Below are positions 36,759 to 45,116 of a DNA stretch of 56,164 nt, one piece after another. The DNA is taken from positions 1 to 56,164 of the forward strand of contig JALWDJ010000005.1 of NCBI GenBank assembly GCA_027014605.1, written 5' to 3'. Position 1 is the first letter of the stretch. Each line of letters opens with the position of its first letter. The position numbers were made by a program, and so were the translations under genes. The notes beneath the pieces were generated by a model that saw only the letters and a list, made by a program, of their open reading frames with translations, was not told the DNA's origin and made no database searches. This DNA comes from Campylobacteraceae bacterium. GTDB taxonomy: Bacteria; Campylobacterota; Campylobacteria; Campylobacterales; Sulfurovaceae.

Positions 36759-37799
36759 ATGAGTTACCTGATACTGTTTTTTGTATTATCTGTAAGTATT
36801 TCATTTTTATGTTCTGTTTTGGAGTCTGTTTTATTATCGACGCAGATGTCATTCGTCTCTCTTTTAGAAAAGGAGTCTCCTAAAACGGGGAAACTTCTTC
36901 GTTCGCATAAGGAGAATATAAATGTCTCCATTGCATCTATTCTTATCTTAAATACTATTGCTAATACTTTAGGTGCTGCTGCTGTTGGAGCTCAAGCTTC
37001 AAAAATTTTTGGTGATGATGCTGTTATGTATGTATCTGTGGTTTTAACTTTTGCCATATTATATATATCTGAGATTATTCCAAAAACAATTGGAGCAATA
37101 TATTGGAAACCGTTAGCACCAATATCAGCTCATATTATTAAATTTTTTATATTCATAACGTATCCAATTATATTAACCACTCTATTTATTACTAATAAAA
37201 TATCTAGTGGAAATGAAGAGATAAAAATAACCAAAGATGAACTTTTAGAGAGTATGCTTATAAGTGAAGATGAGGGGGTTATTGATGAAAAAGAGTCAGA
37301 TTATATAGAAAATGTATTAAAGCTTGATGAGGTAAAAGTATCTGATATTTTAACTCCAAGGTCTGTTGTATTTGCACTAGAGGAGCATTTAACAATTAAA
37401 GAGGTTATTTCAACTCAAGATGATATATTTAATTTCTCTCGTATCCCAATATATAATAATACTATTGATAATGTAACAGGTATTATTTTAACAAAACAAC
37501 TATTTAGAGAATCTTTAAAAGATGACTCAGTTAATTTAGCTAAAATCAAAAAAGATATATTTGCTATTAATGAAAATATTCCTGTAGCAAAAGCTCTTGA
37601 TTTATTTATTAGAAAGAAAGAGCATATGTTCTTAGTAACTGATAGCTATGATCAGACAGAGGGGATTGTTACTCTTGAAGATTGTGTTGAGACTATTTTA
37701 GGTATAGAGATAGTTGATGAAAGTGATAAAACAGATGATATGAGAGAACTTGCTAAAAGATTAATGAAACAGAGGAGAAGAACAAATAATATCAACTAA
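36759..37799 (+). CDS. CNNM/CorC-family membrane protein, short form
   Basis: A 346-residue protein with a DUF21 transmembrane domain (about 1-150, with SVLESVLLS at the start and LYISEIIPKTIGAIYW) and a pair of CBS domains (about 190-310, with VSDILTPRSVVFAL and GIVTLEDCVETILG). Such proteins are linked to Mg2+ or Co2+ export. Family members are usually about 420 residues with a C-terminal CorC/HlyC transporter-associated domain; here the protein stops after the CBS pair in a short Arg-rich tail, with no sign of a frameshift in the following 50 bases. Adjacent mgtE supports a metal role. Confidence 0.8.
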   Translation: MSYLILFFVLSVSISFLCSVLESVLLSTQMSFVSLLEKESPKTGKLLRSHKENINVSIASILILNTIANTLGAAAVGAQASKIFGDDAVMYVSVVLTFAILYISEIIPKTIGAIYWKPLAPISAHIIKFFIFITYPIILTTLFITNKISSGNEEIKITKDELLESMLISEDEGVIDEKESDYIENVLKLDEVKVSDILTPRSVVFALEEHLTIKEVISTQDDIFNFSRIPIYNNTIDNVTGIILTKQLFRESLKDDSVNLAKIKKDIFAINENIPVAKALDLFIRKKEHMFLVTDSYDQTEGIVTLEDCVETILGIEIVDESDKTDDMRELAKRLMKQRRRTNNIN

Positions 37800-37854
37800 T
37801 TAATGTTTTTTTATATTTTAATGAGATAAAATTTCATAAAAAGGATATATAATT

Positions 37855-38385
37855 ATGAAGAAATATTATATATTAAAACTAACTCTATTATCTACAACTA
37901 TATTATTTGCTAAATCTCCATCATCAGAACTTACAGATTTAGATAGATTAAATCTAAAATATATGTATGAAGGTGCAAAAGAGATAGATATGTTAAATAG
38001 GTCTATGGAAGCTGGAATGAAGGAGCATAATCAAAAAATTCAACCCGTACTCACTACAAAGAGTGAAAATATTATTGATAATACTCCTATAGATAGTTTT
38101 CAAGATTTAGGAGATAAGTTTTATTTAGAAAAACATATAGAAAATAGTAAAGATACAAAGGTAGAAGTTTCTATAGTTAATGATACAGTAAAGATTATAA
38201 CAACTACTATAAAAAAAGAGAATAAGATTACAGATAATGGTATGATAGAGAGTAGTTATAGTAGTAGTACAACAGAGGAGATACCTATTCCTTTTAATGC
38301 TGATATTTCTAAAATAAAAAAAGAATATAAAGATGGGATTTTAATAATATCTATATCTAAAAAAAGAAAGGCAACAAACAGTTAA
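37855..38385 (+). CDS. exported Hsp20/alpha-crystallin-like protein
   Basis: The 176-residue product starts with a signal peptide (residues 1-20, FAKS at the end). The second half looks like an alpha-crystallin domain: FYLEKHIENSKDTKVEVSIVNDTVKI, then IPIPFNADISKIKKEYKDGILIISISKK, which matches the strand pattern and the final DGxLxIxIxK motif of small heat-shock proteins. Most Hsp20 proteins are cytosolic, so an exported one would act as a periplasmic holdase. The match is from pattern only. It has aagga before the ATG and is followed by a hairpin with a T-tract. Confidence 0.6.
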   Translation: MKKYYILKLTLLSTTILFAKSPSSELTDLDRLNLKYMYEGAKEIDMLNRSMEAGMKEHNQKIQPVLTTKSENIIDNTPIDSFQDLGDKFYLEKHIENSKDTKVEVSIVNDTVKIITTTIKKENKITDNGMIESSYSSSTTEEIPIPFNADISKIKKEYKDGILIISISKKRKATNS

Positions 38386-38691
38386 CATAAAAGCTATCTA
38401 TATTTTTATATAGTTTTTTCTTGCCGGATTAATTAATTCTTTTTTCTATTAATAGATAAAATAAATCTTTTTTAATATCTATATTAAATTTCTGAATTAC
38501 TTTTTGTAAAAAAAAAGTGAGAATAATTGTGATATTTTTTATATAAAACAGATTAATAAAACTATTTTTAATTATCTTTTGCTATAAAAAGTGCTACTAT
38601 AGTCTCCATTAGTAGAAATTATTTTACTATATAAAATCATTTTAATTTGTAGTAATAATAATTATAAATTAAAAAAATAATAGGAGGAAAC
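38386..38691. other. gene-free stretch before the molybdenum oxidoreductase operon
   Basis: About 300 bases of AT-rich DNA. It begins with the terminator at 38398-38419 and ends with the strong taggagg ribosome-binding site of the FeS subunit. I see no coding frame. A CRP/FNR-like half-site ttgtgat occurs near 38528, but a matching second half is not evident, so regulation by such a factor is not claimed. Confidence 0.4.
38398..38419 (+). terminator. intrinsic terminator after the Hsp20-like gene
   Basis: A 6-base stem ctatat/atatag (38398-38403 and 38408-38413) with a tttt loop, followed directly by ttttttc. The U-tract makes it the most standard terminator in the window, although the stem is AT-rich. 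Confidence 0.5.
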
Positions 38692-39441
38692 ATGAAATTA
38701 GGTTTTTTAGTTGACTTAAATCTTTGCATGGGTTGTAAAGGTTGTGAAGTTGCCTGTAAAGTTGAAAATGAAGTGCCATTAAGTTCATGGCGTTTGCGTG
38801 TAAAATATATTGATATAGGGACATTCCCTGATACGAGCCGTTCTTTTACACCTCTTAGATGTAATCATTGTGAAAATGCACCATGTGAGAGAATATGTCC
38901 TGTATCTGCACTACACTATCTTGAGAATGGAATTGTTAATATTGATAGTAGCAGATGTATCGGTTGTGCTGGTTGTATGATGGCATGTCCTTATGGAGCA
39001 ATCTATATGGATCCAGAAAGCAATACAGCAGATAAGTGTACATATTGTGCTCATAGAGTAGAGAGTGGAATGATGCCTGCTTGTGTTGTTGCTTGTCCTG
39101 TCGAGGCTAATATTTTTGGTGATATTGAAGATGAGACTTCTCATATCTCAAGATATATTATGGAACATCAAGGTGATGTTCAAGTAAGAAAGCCTGAAAA
39201 AAATACTAATCCTAAGCATTTTTATGTGGGTGGAGGAAATCAGACTTTAAATCCTTTAGCTCATGAGAGAATAGAGGGGTATGGACTATTTAATAATGTT
39301 ACACATCTAAAACATATAGGTGACCCAAATCACTCAATTTTAGATAGATTTACAGCATCAATTTTTGGACATGAACATCTTGATAATAAAAGTTTTGCAG
39401 ATATGCCAAATAGCAATAGTCATAAGGAAGGAGAAGACTAA
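38692..39441 (+). CDS. four-cluster ferredoxin subunit of a molybdenum oxidoreductase
   Basis: A 249-residue NrfC/PsrB/TtrB-type electron-transfer subunit. Four [4Fe-4S] motifs are visible: CMGCKGCEVAC, CNHCENAPCERICP, CIGCAGCMMACP and CTYCAHRVESGMMPACVVACP. It would pass electrons between the membrane anchor and the catalytic subunit. It has no signal peptide of its own, so if it acts outside it is probably carried by the Tat signal of the catalytic subunit. The ribosome-binding site taggagg is strong, and the stop shares a base with the next gene. The C-terminal 70 residues, with HLKHIGDPNHSILDRFTAS, are an extension without known motif. Confidence 0.85.
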   Translation: MKLGFLVDLNLCMGCKGCEVACKVENEVPLSSWRLRVKYIDIGTFPDTSRSFTPLRCNHCENAPCERICPVSALHYLENGIVNIDSSRCIGCAGCMMACPYGAIYMDPESNTADKCTYCAHRVESGMMPACVVACPVEANIFGDIEDETSHISRYIMEHQGDVQVRKPEKNTNPKHFYVGGGNQTLNPLAHERIEGYGLFNNVTHLKHIGDPNHSILDRFTASIFGHEHLDNKSFADMPNSNSHKEGED

Positions 39442-40391
39442 TGGAACATACTACAGTTATAGAAGCAACTAAAGCTGTTGTAACACTTGATGTTGCACTT
39501 CCTGGAATTATCTGGGGTTGGATGATTACTCTTAATATGTGGGCAAAAAGTATCGGTACAGGTGTTATTCTTGTTGGTGCTTTTTTACTATATAGACATA
39601 AGAGAGAAGAGTTAAGTGGAATTAGATGGAAAATGCCTCTTATCTCATTTATATTTTTAAATATTTTCCTACTATTTACACTTCTTGATTTACATCAGCC
39701 ATTAAGAATGGTAAATATATTTCTACACCCTCACTGGACAAGTGCCATTACAGTTGGTGCATGGATGGCATCTCTATTTACACTATTAATCTCTATCATG
39801 ATGTTAATTGGATTTTTTGATGCACATCCAGATGTTAGAAAACACTGCCCATTAGCAAATACATGTAGAAAAATGAGTGGATTTTATGAAGCAGTTTTTC
39901 CATTCGTAGTATTTTTAGCAATCCCTGTTACACTATATACAGCTGTAATTATGGCTGAAGCTAGTGCTAGAGAGTTATGGCAAGCACCAACAGAGTTAGT
40001 TCAGATGTTACTTGCTGCATTTATGGTAGGTAGTGCTACTCTTATATTGATATCTAATAATTGGAGTAAAGATGCAAAAAGAGATTTAGCTTTAATTTTA
40101 GCTATCTCTGTATTTCTATCATTTACAATGTATATGGGTGAATACTTCTTCTCATTTAAATCAGCAGAGGCTGAAGCTACATTAGAGTTTGTACATAAGG
40201 GTGGAGCTTATAATGTTGAGTTCTGGACAGCTATGGTATTAGGATATATTATTCCATTCTTTATCGCTATTGGTAACTTAAAAGAGGAGAATAGAACTCT
40301 AATTAAATTTGCAGCTCTTACAGCTCTTATTGGTCTATATCTTGCAAAAGATGTATGGCTTAAAATTCCACAAATGTTATCATTAAGTTAA
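39441..40391 (+). CDS. NrfD/PsrC-type membrane anchor subunit
   Basis: A 316-residue, strongly hydrophobic protein with about eight transmembrane helices, the quinone-binding subunit of complex iron-sulfur molybdoenzymes. It starts EHTTVIEATKAVVTLDVALPGIIWGWMI, a start common to PsrC-like anchors, and has the polar segments LLDLHQPLRMVNIFLHPHW and WTAMVLGYIIPF. It would link the complex to the menaquinone pool. It overlaps the FeS gene by one base and precedes the catalytic gene by 10 bases. Confidence 0.83.
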   Translation: MEHTTVIEATKAVVTLDVALPGIIWGWMITLNMWAKSIGTGVILVGAFLLYRHKREELSGIRWKMPLISFIFLNIFLLFTLLDLHQPLRMVNIFLHPHWTSAITVGAWMASLFTLLISIMMLIGFFDAHPDVRKHCPLANTCRKMSGFYEAVFPFVVFLAIPVTLYTAVIMAEASARELWQAPTELVQMLLAAFMVGSATLILISNNWSKDAKRDLALILAISVFLSFTMYMGEYFFSFKSAEAEATLEFVHKGGAYNVEFWTAMVLGYIIPFFIAIGNLKEENRTLIKFAALTALIGLYLAKDVWLKIPQMLSLS

Positions 40392-40401
40392 GGAGATAAA
40401 T

Positions 40402-43400
40402 ATGGTTAAGAAAATGAATAAGAAATCTTCTTTCTTTGAGAGTAGAAGAACATTCCTAAAGGGAACAGCATATACAGTTGCAGGTGCAACTGTAGCTAAG
40501 GGCGTATTTACAACTATTGTTGATACTCCTGCAATGGCAGAAGAGACAAAGTTTACAGCAACACCTGAATCTCTATCTTTCTATCCACCACTAGAAGAGT
40601 GGAATGATTTTCAAGAGTTAGATGGTTCTGATTGGAAAAGAGGTGGAGTTAGTAGAAATGGAATAAGAAGTAAAGATAATCCAGATGGGATTAAAGTAAC
40701 TGATTATATGTTAGTTCCTACCGCTTGTTCAAACTGTGAAGCTGCTTGTGGTCTTACTGCATGGGTTGATATTACAGAGTATAAAAAATCTAAAAATCCA
40801 AAAGATTTAATGGTTAGAAAATATATGGGTAACCCTTTACATGCAGGAAGTCGTGGTAGAAACTGTGCTAAAGGGTATGCAGTTGAGTCACAAATGTATG
40901 ACCCAGATAGAATTCCATTTCCATTAAAAAGAGCTCCGGGTAGTAAAAGAGGTGAAGGTAAGTGGATAAGAAGTAGTTGGGACGATGCTATGAAAGAGAT
41001 TGGTTCAAAAATAGCATCTCTTCTTAAAAATGGTGATGAGATATCAAAAAAGATGTTTATCTATCATGTAGGACGACCAAATGAGAACGGTTTTGGTCCA
41101 AGAGTACCTGCTTCACTCGGTTTTGATGGTTGGGATTCTCATACTAATATCTGCTCTGCTGGTGCTAGAGAAGGTACAATTCAGTGGACAAATGATGATA
41201 GAAACTCTCCAGATTGGGCTGGTGCTAAACTAATTTTCCTACAATCATCACATGCTGCAGATGCAGGTCACTACTTCCAACAAGCAGCAGGTAGAATTGC
41301 AGATGCCAGAAAAAAGGGTGCTAAAGTTGTTGTAATGGATCCTAGACTCTCTAACTCTGCTGGTATGGCTGATTTATGGGTACCATGTTGGCCAGGTACT
41401 GAAGCTGCTCTATATCTATATCTTGCAAATAGAATTCTTAATGAAAAAGATATTAATGGAAATGATTTAGTTAATCACGATTTTGTAAAAAATTGGGTTA
41501 ACTGGGATAGATTAATGAAAAATAGAGATTATTTATCACTATTAGTTGAAAAAGGCTATATTAAATCTATTCCAGAGGGTGATACCTATGAAGATTTTAT
41601 TAAGATGATTTCAGAGATGTACTCTCCATATACACTTGATTTTGTAGTAAAAGAGTGTAGAATTGAAGCTAGAATAGTTGAAAAGCTATATGATATGTTT
41701 ATCGATGCTGGTGATAGAGTAGTTACATATCTCTGGAGAGCAGGAACAATTGCTCATCGTGGTGGTTGGATGAATACAAGAACGGGGTTCTTACCTTTTG
41801 TACTTCGTGGAGCAATGGCAGGAGATAAGGGACAGATTGGACTACACCATTGGCATGAAATCTCTGTTAATGGTAAGGGGCAAGCATCTACAGTCTCTGG
41901 AGAGAAACCTGATAAAGTAGATGTTTGGAACGAGTTGGCATGGCCACCTGAATATCCACTTAGTGCTTATGAGATGAGTTTCCTACTTCCTCACCTTCTA
42001 CTTGATGATGAGTGGAGAGATAAATGGAAGAGTAAAGGGTTACAAGTTCCTGAAAAGATAGCTGTTTATGTTCCTAGAATGTATAATCCTGTTTGGATTA
42101 ATCCAGATGGATTTAGATGGATAGAGGCACTAAAGAGAGAAGATAAGGTTGAGTTATCATTTAATCTATCTCCCACATGGAGTGAGACAAACTGGTATTG
42201 TGATTATATTTTACCTGTTGGACTTGCAGGTGAGAGACATGACCAACACTCATCACCAACACAACCATCAAGATGGTTAGCATTTAGACAACCAGCACTT
42301 AGAGTTGCATTAGAGAAAATGGGTTGGAAACCAAAACACCCATCAAGAGGAACACTTGAAGCTCATATGGCATCAGGGCTTGGTGAAGTTTGGGAAGAGG
42401 TAGAGTTCTGGGCAAATCTAATGGTTGATTATGTTGACCCAACAGGTAAGCTTGGAGTTAAAAAATATTGGGCATCAAAAGCAGACCCAAAAAGAGCTGT
42501 AACTATTGCAGAGTGGTATCAAGCAGCATTTGATAATTTACCAAATCTAAAAAAAACAGCAAAAGCTAAATATCCTAACTCTAAATATCCTAACTATGAG
42601 TTGATGAGAGATATGGGTACATGGTTAGAAGAGGATAATATCTATAGACCTCAAGAAAGACCTCTAAAGAGAGAGGGTAATAAATTTATTGCTCACGGAC
42701 ATGAGTATGATATTGATGAGTTAGTAAAAGATGAGTTTGGTACAATATTAGCTGACCATAATGGTGAGAAAAAGGCTATTGGAGTTGAGGTTAATGGAAA
42801 AATTGTAGGTGGTTTCCATACTCTAAGTAAAAAATTAGAGTTCTTCTCCGAGTGGTTTGCAGAGTGGAAGTGGCCAGAGTATGCTATACCAATCTATCCT
42901 AAAAATAAGGCTGAGAGAGAGAAGATGATACATCTTGTAACTCAAGTTCATCATGACTATATGAAAAAAGAGAATGAATTTGCTCTAAATACAGTCTATA
43001 GATTACCATATAATATCCATACTCGTTCAGTTAACTCTAAACACCTTATGGAGATTTCACAAAACCATAATCCAGTTTGGATTAATACACAAGATGCTAA
43101 AAAGCTAAATATTAAACAGGGTGATGCAATTAAGGTTACTATTATAGATACAGTATCAGGATTAGAGAGTGGATACTTTATTGCAATGGCAGTACCAACA
43201 GAGGCACAGATGCCAGGAGTTATGGCAAACTCTCATCATGCAGGTAGATGGAAACTTAAAAATGCAGTTGATATTCCTGGATTTAGTCATCAATTAGGTG
43301 TTATGGGACTTGGTACTCCACTTTATGATATGACAATGGATGGGAAAATTGGTACTCTTAAACCAAAACAAGGTATTGATGCTGGAATGATGGCAAGAAA

Positions 43401-43740
43401 AGATACTTGGCAGTTTAAAAAATATAATAAAGACCTTGATAATATCTGGTGGGATGGTTTAAGTGGTTCATGGCAAAATGCTGTAGCAGCACCACACCCA
43501 GACCCAATTGCAGGAAATCACGCTTGGCATCAAAAGATAAGAGTTGAACTTGCCGGAAAAGATGATACTATTGGTGATATATATGTAAATTATGAGAATA
43601 ATATGAAGATATATCAGATATGGAGAGATAAATTTACAAGACCTCTTCAAGCAGGTGACAAGCTAAGAAGACCAACTCATATGAAAAGAACAGGACCAGC
43701 ACTATCTGCTAAAGCATATTCAGTTGAGATAAAAGCTTAA
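40402..43740 (+). CDS. Tat-exported molybdopterin oxidoreductase catalytic subunit (Psr/Soe/Ttr-like)
   Basis: A 1112-residue bis-MGD enzyme of the DMSO reductase superfamily. The Tat motif Ser14-Arg-Arg-Thr-Phe-Leu-Lys precedes a hydrophobic stretch ending near AMAEE. The proximal [4Fe-4S] ligands are Cys109, Cys112, Cys116 and Cys155. Cys251, in TNICSAGAREG, is the likely molybdenum ligand. The family likeness is to polysulfide, tetrathionate and quinone-linked sulfite enzymes; the substrate is not decided by sequence. The gene order FeS-anchor-catalytic (BCA) is like ttrBCA rather than psrABC or soeABC. It is longer than typical PsrA (about 760) and nearer to TtrA or SoeA size. MoaD, MoaE and MoeA for its cofactor are encoded near 53.5-55.4 kb. 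Confidence 0.8.
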   Translation: MVKKMNKKSSFFESRRTFLKGTAYTVAGATVAKGVFTTIVDTPAMAEETKFTATPESLSFYPPLEEWNDFQELDGSDWKRGGVSRNGIRSKDNPDGIKVTDYMLVPTACSNCEAACGLTAWVDITEYKKSKNPKDLMVRKYMGNPLHAGSRGRNCAKGYAVESQMYDPDRIPFPLKRAPGSKRGEGKWIRSSWDDAMKEIGSKIASLLKNGDEISKKMFIYHVGRPNENGFGPRVPASLGFDGWDSHTNICSAGAREGTIQWTNDDRNSPDWAGAKLIFLQSSHAADAGHYFQQAAGRIADARKKGAKVVVMDPRLSNSAGMADLWVPCWPGTEAALYLYLANRILNEKDINGNDLVNHDFVKNWVNWDRLMKNRDYLSLLVEKGYIKSIPEGDTYEDFIKMISEMYSPYTLDFVVKECRIEARIVEKLYDMFIDAGDRVVTYLWRAGTIAHRGGWMNTRTGFLPFVLRGAMAGDKGQIGLHHWHEISVNGKGQASTVSGEKPDKVDVWNELAWPPEYPLSAYEMSFLLPHLLLDDEWRDKWKSKGLQVPEKIAVYVPRMYNPVWINPDGFRWIEALKREDKVELSFNLSPTWSETNWYCDYILPVGLAGERHDQHSSPTQPSRWLAFRQPALRVALEKMGWKPKHPSRGTLEAHMASGLGEVWEEVEFWANLMVDYVDPTGKLGVKKYWASKADPKRAVTIAEWYQAAFDNLPNLKKTAKAKYPNSKYPNYELMRDMGTWLEEDNIYRPQERPLKREGNKFIAHGHEYDIDELVKDEFGTILADHNGEKKAIGVEVNGKIVGGFHTLSKKLEFFSEWFAEWKWPEYAIPIYPKNKAEREKMIHLVTQVHHDYMKKENEFALNTVYRLPYNIHTRSVNSKHLMEISQNHNPVWINTQDAKKLNIKQGDAIKVTIIDTVSGLESGYFIAMAVPTEAQMPGVMANSHHAGRWKLKNAVDIPGFSHQLGVMGLGTPLYDMTMDGKIGTLKPKQGIDAGMMARKDTWQFKKYNKDLDNIWWDGLSGSWQNAVAAPHPDPIAGNHAWHQKIRVELAGKDDTIGDIYVNYENNMKIYQIWRDKFTRPLQAGDKLRRPTHMKRTGPALSAKAYSVEIKA

Positions 43741-43752
43741 CTACTCTTCTTT

Positions 43753-43775
43753 TTTGTGGGCATTCTGCCCACAAA
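43753..43775. other. GC-rich hairpin after the molybdenum oxidoreductase operon
   Basis: Arms tttgtgggc (43753-43761) and gcccacaaa (43767-43775) pair perfectly around attct, 12 bases after the stop. The T-run lies before, not after, the stem on the plus strand, so it is not a standard intrinsic terminator but is the strongest stem in the region and probably marks the mRNA 3' end. Confidence 0.5.
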
Positions 43776-43859
43776 CCTACTATCCATCTAACTACTTTAA
43801 CTATCACATTTAAAGCTATTTGATGTTAAAATCTTTTTAATTAGTTTTAAGGAGAATAT

Positions 43860-45107
43860 GTGAAAACATCTATAAAAAGCATATTTATATCAACCAATAT
43901 TATATTATTTGTAGGTTGTGGAGATATAGATAGACCAGCAGATACAAGAGTAAAAGGTGGAGAGATAGTCGTAGATTTTTCATCTAAAATGATGAAAGAT
44001 AATCTACTTCAAAAGGGATTAATAGATAAAAATCAAGTTGTATTTGGATATAAAGCATATAAGATACCATATACAACAACTGATGAGCATGGGGAAGAGG
44101 TTGCAGTATCAGGACTTTTTGTTATCCCTACAGGAGTTCCAAGTGCTATATCTAAATTGGGGTTCTCTATGGTTAGTGATGACCATGGTACAATATTTGC
44201 TAATGCCGATGCCCCATCTGTAATAGCCTCTAATAGTGGTGTACCTGATGGAGCATCAATTCTATTAACATCACTTGGAGGATTTGCAACCTTGCAACCT
44301 GACTATATTGGATTTGGTGACTCATATAAAAAACACTATCACCCTTTTGTGCTAAAAAAATCATTAGCCTATACAACTATTGATTTTATTAAAGCTGTTA
44401 AAAACTTTGCTTATAATAATAATATTCTATTAAATAATCAACTATTTCTTACAGGTTATAGTGAAGGTGGGTATGCTTCAATGGCAACTCTTCAAAAGAT
44501 AGAAGAAGATGGAGAGTTAAGTGTTGACATGGCAATTCCAATGGCTGGACCTTATGATGTCAATAAGACTGCTTTTGGAGTTTTATCCTCTTCTAAACTC
44601 TCTGTCCCATCTTTTATGGCAAATTTTGGTTATGCTTATGCTAAAGCGTATGATAAAGAGGTATCAACAGTTATAAATGAACCTTATGCCTCTAAGCTAC
44701 CGGCATTAATTGATGGCTCTAAAACAAGAGAGTTTATAGACCCAGAGCTTAGTTATGATACTACAGGCTCTACAGGACTTTTTAATCCAACTTTTGTAAA
44801 TAACTTTTTTAAAGATAGTAATTTTTGGTTTAGAGATGCTGTTGTAGGAAACACAGTATCAAATTGGGCTCCAGATACACCTGTTAGACTATTACATTGT
44901 CAAGGTGATGATGTAATTCCTTATGCTATTTCTCAAATTACAGAGGCATCAATGCAAAAAATGGGTGCTAGAGATGTAAAACTTATACCTATTGAAAAAG
45001 AGTTAAGGTTAGACCACAATATGACTCATGGAGAGTGTGGAGAGTATGCTTATAAGTTAGCAGTTCGTATCTTCTCTAAAATAAGAGAAGAGAAGTTTGG
45101 ATATTAG
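43860..45107 (+). CDS. lipoprotein alpha/beta hydrolase (lipase/esterase-like)
   Basis: A 415-residue protein with a lipoprotein signal ending in LFVGC (Cys about 20). The catalytic Ser lies in GYSEGG (G-x-S-x-G), with a probable acid in CQGDDVIPY and a His in the final LDHNMTHGE region. The LQPDYIGFGDS segment is the oxyanion-side strand typical of secreted lipases. It starts at GTG 43860, as ATG is followed directly by a stop in frame; aaggag at 43849 fits. The outer-membrane FadL-like gene starts 9 bases later, so the pair may release and take up fatty acids or similar hydrophobic compounds. Substrate is unknown. Confidence 0.75.
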   Translation: MKTSIKSIFISTNIILFVGCGDIDRPADTRVKGGEIVVDFSSKMMKDNLLQKGLIDKNQVVFGYKAYKIPYTTTDEHGEEVAVSGLFVIPTGVPSAISKLGFSMVSDDHGTIFANADAPSVIASNSGVPDGASILLTSLGGFATLQPDYIGFGDSYKKHYHPFVLKKSLAYTTIDFIKAVKNFAYNNNILLNNQLFLTGYSEGGYASMATLQKIEEDGELSVDMAIPMAGPYDVNKTAFGVLSSSKLSVPSFMANFGYAYAKAYDKEVSTVINEPYASKLPALIDGSKTREFIDPELSYDTTGSTGLFNPTFVNNFFKDSNFWFRDAVVGNTVSNWAPDTPVRLLHCQGDDVIPYAISQITEASMQKMGARDVKLIPIEKELRLDHNMTHGECGEYAYKLAVRIFSKIREEKFGY

Positions 45108-45116
45108 GAGAAAATT

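Noticed and set aside
40402-43740. Naming the catalytic subunit TtrA, PsrA or SoeA
   Set aside because: Gene order and size fit more than one family and no substrate-specific motif was visible, so no symbol was given.
43753-43775. Classic intrinsic terminator after the molybdenum operon
   Set aside because: The stem is strong but the T-run precedes it on the plus strand and no U-tract follows on either strand; listed only as a hairpin.
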